Of a DNA stretch of 5,974 nucleotides, positions 4,351 to 5,974 are shown piece after piece. Position 1 is the first letter of the stretch. Every line of letters begins with the position of its first letter. The DNA is from Halieaceae bacterium (lineage in GTDB: Bacteria; Pseudomonadota; Gammaproteobacteria; Pseudomonadales; Halieaceae). A model generated the notes under the pieces. That model searched no databases. It was not told where the DNA came from and saw only the letters and a program-made list of their open reading frames with translations. The stretch lies in NCBI GenBank assembly GCA_003520285.1, contig DOVB01000048.1:1-5974 (forward strand), given 5' to 3'. A program made the position numbers and the translations under genes.

Positions 4351-5451
4351 GTGTTACCCCATGATTTCCAACCAGACTGTTATCAAACCCTTCTCGAACG
4401 CAAAGTGGAGTCTGTACGCGCACTCTTGGCACCCGTTACTGAACTAGAACCCACAGTATTTGCCTCTCCCAAATCTGGTTTTCGAATGCGCGCTGAATTC
4501 CGCGTTTGGCATGCCAACGACCGTCTGTTCTTAGCGATGTTCGACCCCGCTGAACCCCGTATGCCAATCGAAATCACTCAGTATCCTTTTGGTAGCATCG
4601 CGATCCAATCTCGGCTCGAGCCACTGGTCGACGCGTTAAATCAGAGCGATGTGCTCAAGCGCAAGCTGTTCCAACTGGAATTCTTAACCACAACCACCGG
4701 CGAATGTCTTCTTACACTCATTTACCATCGAGCCCTCGATTCAGATTGGGAAGAACAAGCCACAGCGCTCGGAATTGCTCTGGACTGCAAGATGATCGGT
4801 CGCAGTCGCAAACAAAAAATAGTGCTGAGTGATGAATACGTTTCAGAGCAGCTTAAGATTCACGACGAATCCTATTACTACCGGCATTATGAACAGGGGT
4901 TTACTCAACCCAATGCATCGATTAATCAATCAATGATCGAATGGGTCTCGGCCCAGGTGGGCGACACTGAACGCGATTTATTGGAGCTCTATTGTGGTTT
5001 AGGCAATTTCAGTATCCCGCTCACGCGTCGATTCCGGTACGTTCTAGCCACCGAAGTCTCTAAATCCTCGGTGAAAGCGGCGCAAGAAAATATCGCCTTA
5101 AACCAGATTGATACGCTTAATATCATTCGCTTGAATGCAGCAGAAACGGCTCAAGCGATTCGGGGAGACCGCGAATTCAGGCGACTTGCTAACAGCCAAA
5201 GGCCGCTGCAAACCTATCAATTCGATAGTATTTTAGTTGATCCGCCTCGTGCCGGACTCGACGCCGATTCTCTTCAGTTGGCCTCGACCATTCCGACCAT
5301 CATTTATATCTCGTGTAATCCAGAAACACTGACACGAGACCTGATACAGCTCTCGGACACCCATGAGATTGCAAAGTGGGCTGTCTTTGATCAGTTTCCG
5401 TACACACACCACACTGAGTGTGGCGTTATTCTGCGACGTAGACCGGGCTAG
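4351..5451 (+). CDS. trmA: TrmA, tRNA (uracil-54-C5)-methyltransferase
   Basis: TrmA makes m5U (ribothymidine) at position 54 of the T-loop of tRNAs using S-adenosylmethionine, and it also acts as a tRNA-folding chaperone. With the GTG start the protein is 366 residues, identical in length to E. coli TrmA. Visible landmarks are RMRAEFRVWH (45-54), SFTQPN-type QGFTQPNASIN before the methyltransferase domain, SAM motif I DLLELYCGLGNFS (209-221), VDPPRAGLD (296-304) with the catalytic aspartate at 297, YISCNPETL with the nucleophilic cysteine at 322, and FDQFPYTHHTECG with the general-base glutamate at 356. The catalytic positions are each offset by 2 from E. coli (D299, C324, E358). All key residues are intact. 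The frame is open further upstream to an ATG at 4261, but that stretch is tusB read in another frame. It is probably the last gene of the tusDCB operon. No U-tract terminator is visible after it. Confidence 0.97.
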   Translation: MLPHDFQPDCYQTLLERKVESVRALLAPVTELEPTVFASPKSGFRMRAEFRVWHANDRLFLAMFDPAEPRMPIEITQYPFGSIAIQSRLEPLVDALNQSDVLKRKLFQLEFLTTTTGECLLTLIYHRALDSDWEEQATALGIALDCKMIGRSRKQKIVLSDEYVSEQLKIHDESYYYRHYEQGFTQPNASINQSMIEWVSAQVGDTERDLLELYCGLGNFSIPLTRRFRYVLATEVSKSSVKAAQENIALNQIDTLNIIRLNAAETAQAIRGDREFRRLANSQRPLQTYQFDSILVDPPRAGLDADSLQLASTIPTIIYISCNPETLTRDLIQLSDTHEIAKWAVFDQFPYTHHTECGVILRRRPG

Positions 5452-5460
5452 ATCAACACA

Positions 5461-5500
5461 TCAGAGCGCATCAGAACGAATCAGAACTAATCAGACCAAA
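5461..5500. repeat. Four tandem 10 bp repeats behind trmA
   Basis: Four consecutive decamers read TCAGAGCGCA, TCAGAACGAA, TCAGAACTAA and TCAGACCAAA; TCAGA is invariant. A lone TCAGAGTCC recurs at 5520-5528, and TCAACACA at 5453-5460 may be a decayed unit. A period of about one helical turn would put all copies on one DNA face. They lie in the 106 bp spacer between convergent genes, where no normal intrinsic terminator is visible. Confidence 0.75.
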
Positions 5501-5557
5501 GCGAAGCGTCACAAAAGAATCAGAGTCCAGCAGTGCCCGCAGCGGCGTTTCGACAAC

Positions 5558-5974
5558 TCAGATTCTGGCTGTATCGACGCCCGACCACAATGTTTTGAGC
5601 CAGGCGTCGAGTTCGTACTCTAAACGACCAGATTGTTCAGCAGTAAAAATAGCCAGTGGATAGCCCGTAGACTGAAACACGCCCTGAGTCTCTATGAATC
5701 GCTTGAGTTCGCCCGCCCGGGCTGATTCAGGTTGCAGCAAAATGACCGCCCGCTCCTTTGGCAGGTAGACATCAGCAAACGCTCCCGGTGCTAGCTGGCA
5801 ATCTGTCGCGAAGCTCACTCGCCGCAGATATAGCCAGTTACAGCATCTTGCCTGCAGTGGGTTGCCACATTGACGACCTTCGATAGTGCTCCACTGGCCG
5901 GGGGCGAGAATCTCGAAGAGTTCCGACTTTGGCGCTGAATCAATCGCCAGTAGCGCTTTTACATGATGAATCAT
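5558..5974 (-). CDS. Conserved-looking protein of unknown function, convergent with trmA (start may lie outside)
   Basis: The leftward frame encodes 138 residues from an ATG that is exactly the last codon of the window. The true start and the ribosome binding site may therefore be outside, and the gene may be longer. I do not recognise it with confidence. There is no signal peptide or membrane segment. Four cysteines (36, 44, 45, 59) have no regular zinc-ribbon spacing. The stretch ADVYLPKERAVILLQPES (67-84), then a charged helix and PLAIFTAEQ (106-114), resembles the layout of DUF559/DUF2726-type PD-(D/E)XK nuclease folds, in which D-hyY-LP is followed by an acidic E-D strand and a late strand with R-hy-T. 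Here the acidic pair of the second strand is replaced by LL, so if related it is probably inactive. This fold guess is weak. It converges on trmA with a 106 bp spacer. Confidence 0.7.
   Translation of the reverse strand: MIHHVKALLAIDSAPKSELFEILAPGQWSTIEGRQCGNPLQARCCNWLYLRRVSFATDCQLAPGAFADVYLPKERAVILLQPESARAGELKRFIETQGVFQSTGYPLAIFTAEQSGRLEYELDAWLKTLWSGVDTARI

Noticed and set aside
5409..5423. CCACAC-TGA-GTGTGG inverted repeat
   Set aside because: It lies within the catalytic THHTECG coding segment of trmA and is best explained by codon content.
5520..5555. GC-rich stretch CCCGCAGCGGCG as a terminator between trmA and the convergent gene
   Set aside because: The only inverted repeat (CCGC-A-GCGG) has a one-base loop and no adequate T run.

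Overview
The window looks like a chromosomal segment of a gammaproteobacterium, probably a marine or environmental one. The reasons are a TrmA of exactly enterobacterial length (366 codons before the stop), a long PutA-type proline dehydrogenase, an Lrp very close to the enterobacterial protein, and the yccA - tusD - tusC - tusB order, which resembles the Pseudomonas arrangement. Base composition is moderate and even, and no transposase, integrase, tRNA, rRNA or CRISPR array is visible. I see no wholly new multi-gene system. The unusual material is mostly in the spacers.

Left part (1-1851): the 5' two-thirds or less of putA runs leftward off the window edge, and an Lrp/AsnC-family regulator gene is transcribed away from it. 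The 111 bp AT-rich divergent spacer holds three helically phased candidate Lrp operators, and an 8 bp inverted repeat that would pair with the putA translation start. This PutA has no N-terminal ribbon-helix-helix domain, so the neighbouring Lrp-type protein is the likely regulator of proline catabolism.

Middle (1852-2744): a roughly 420 bp gene-free spacer is dominated by a heptamer repeat array, with four perfect CAGGTTG copies and about 22 decayed ones in register. Two palindromes follow, then a small exported protein of unknown function with a strong ribosome binding site and a textbook rho-independent terminator.

Right part (2745-5451): yccA (an inner-membrane FtsH modulator of the Bax-inhibitor-1 family) is followed by a 10 bp perfect stem hairpin and then tusD-tusC-tusB-trmA. 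These four are tightly packed and probably one operon. TusBCD carry sulfur for 2-thiouridine at tRNA position 34, and TrmA methylates U54, so the group joins two tRNA uridine modifications. TusC is unusually short, and tusE is not in the window.

Far right (5452-5974): four 10 bp tandem repeats lie behind trmA. A convergent leftward gene of unknown function follows; its apparent start codon is the very last codon of the window.
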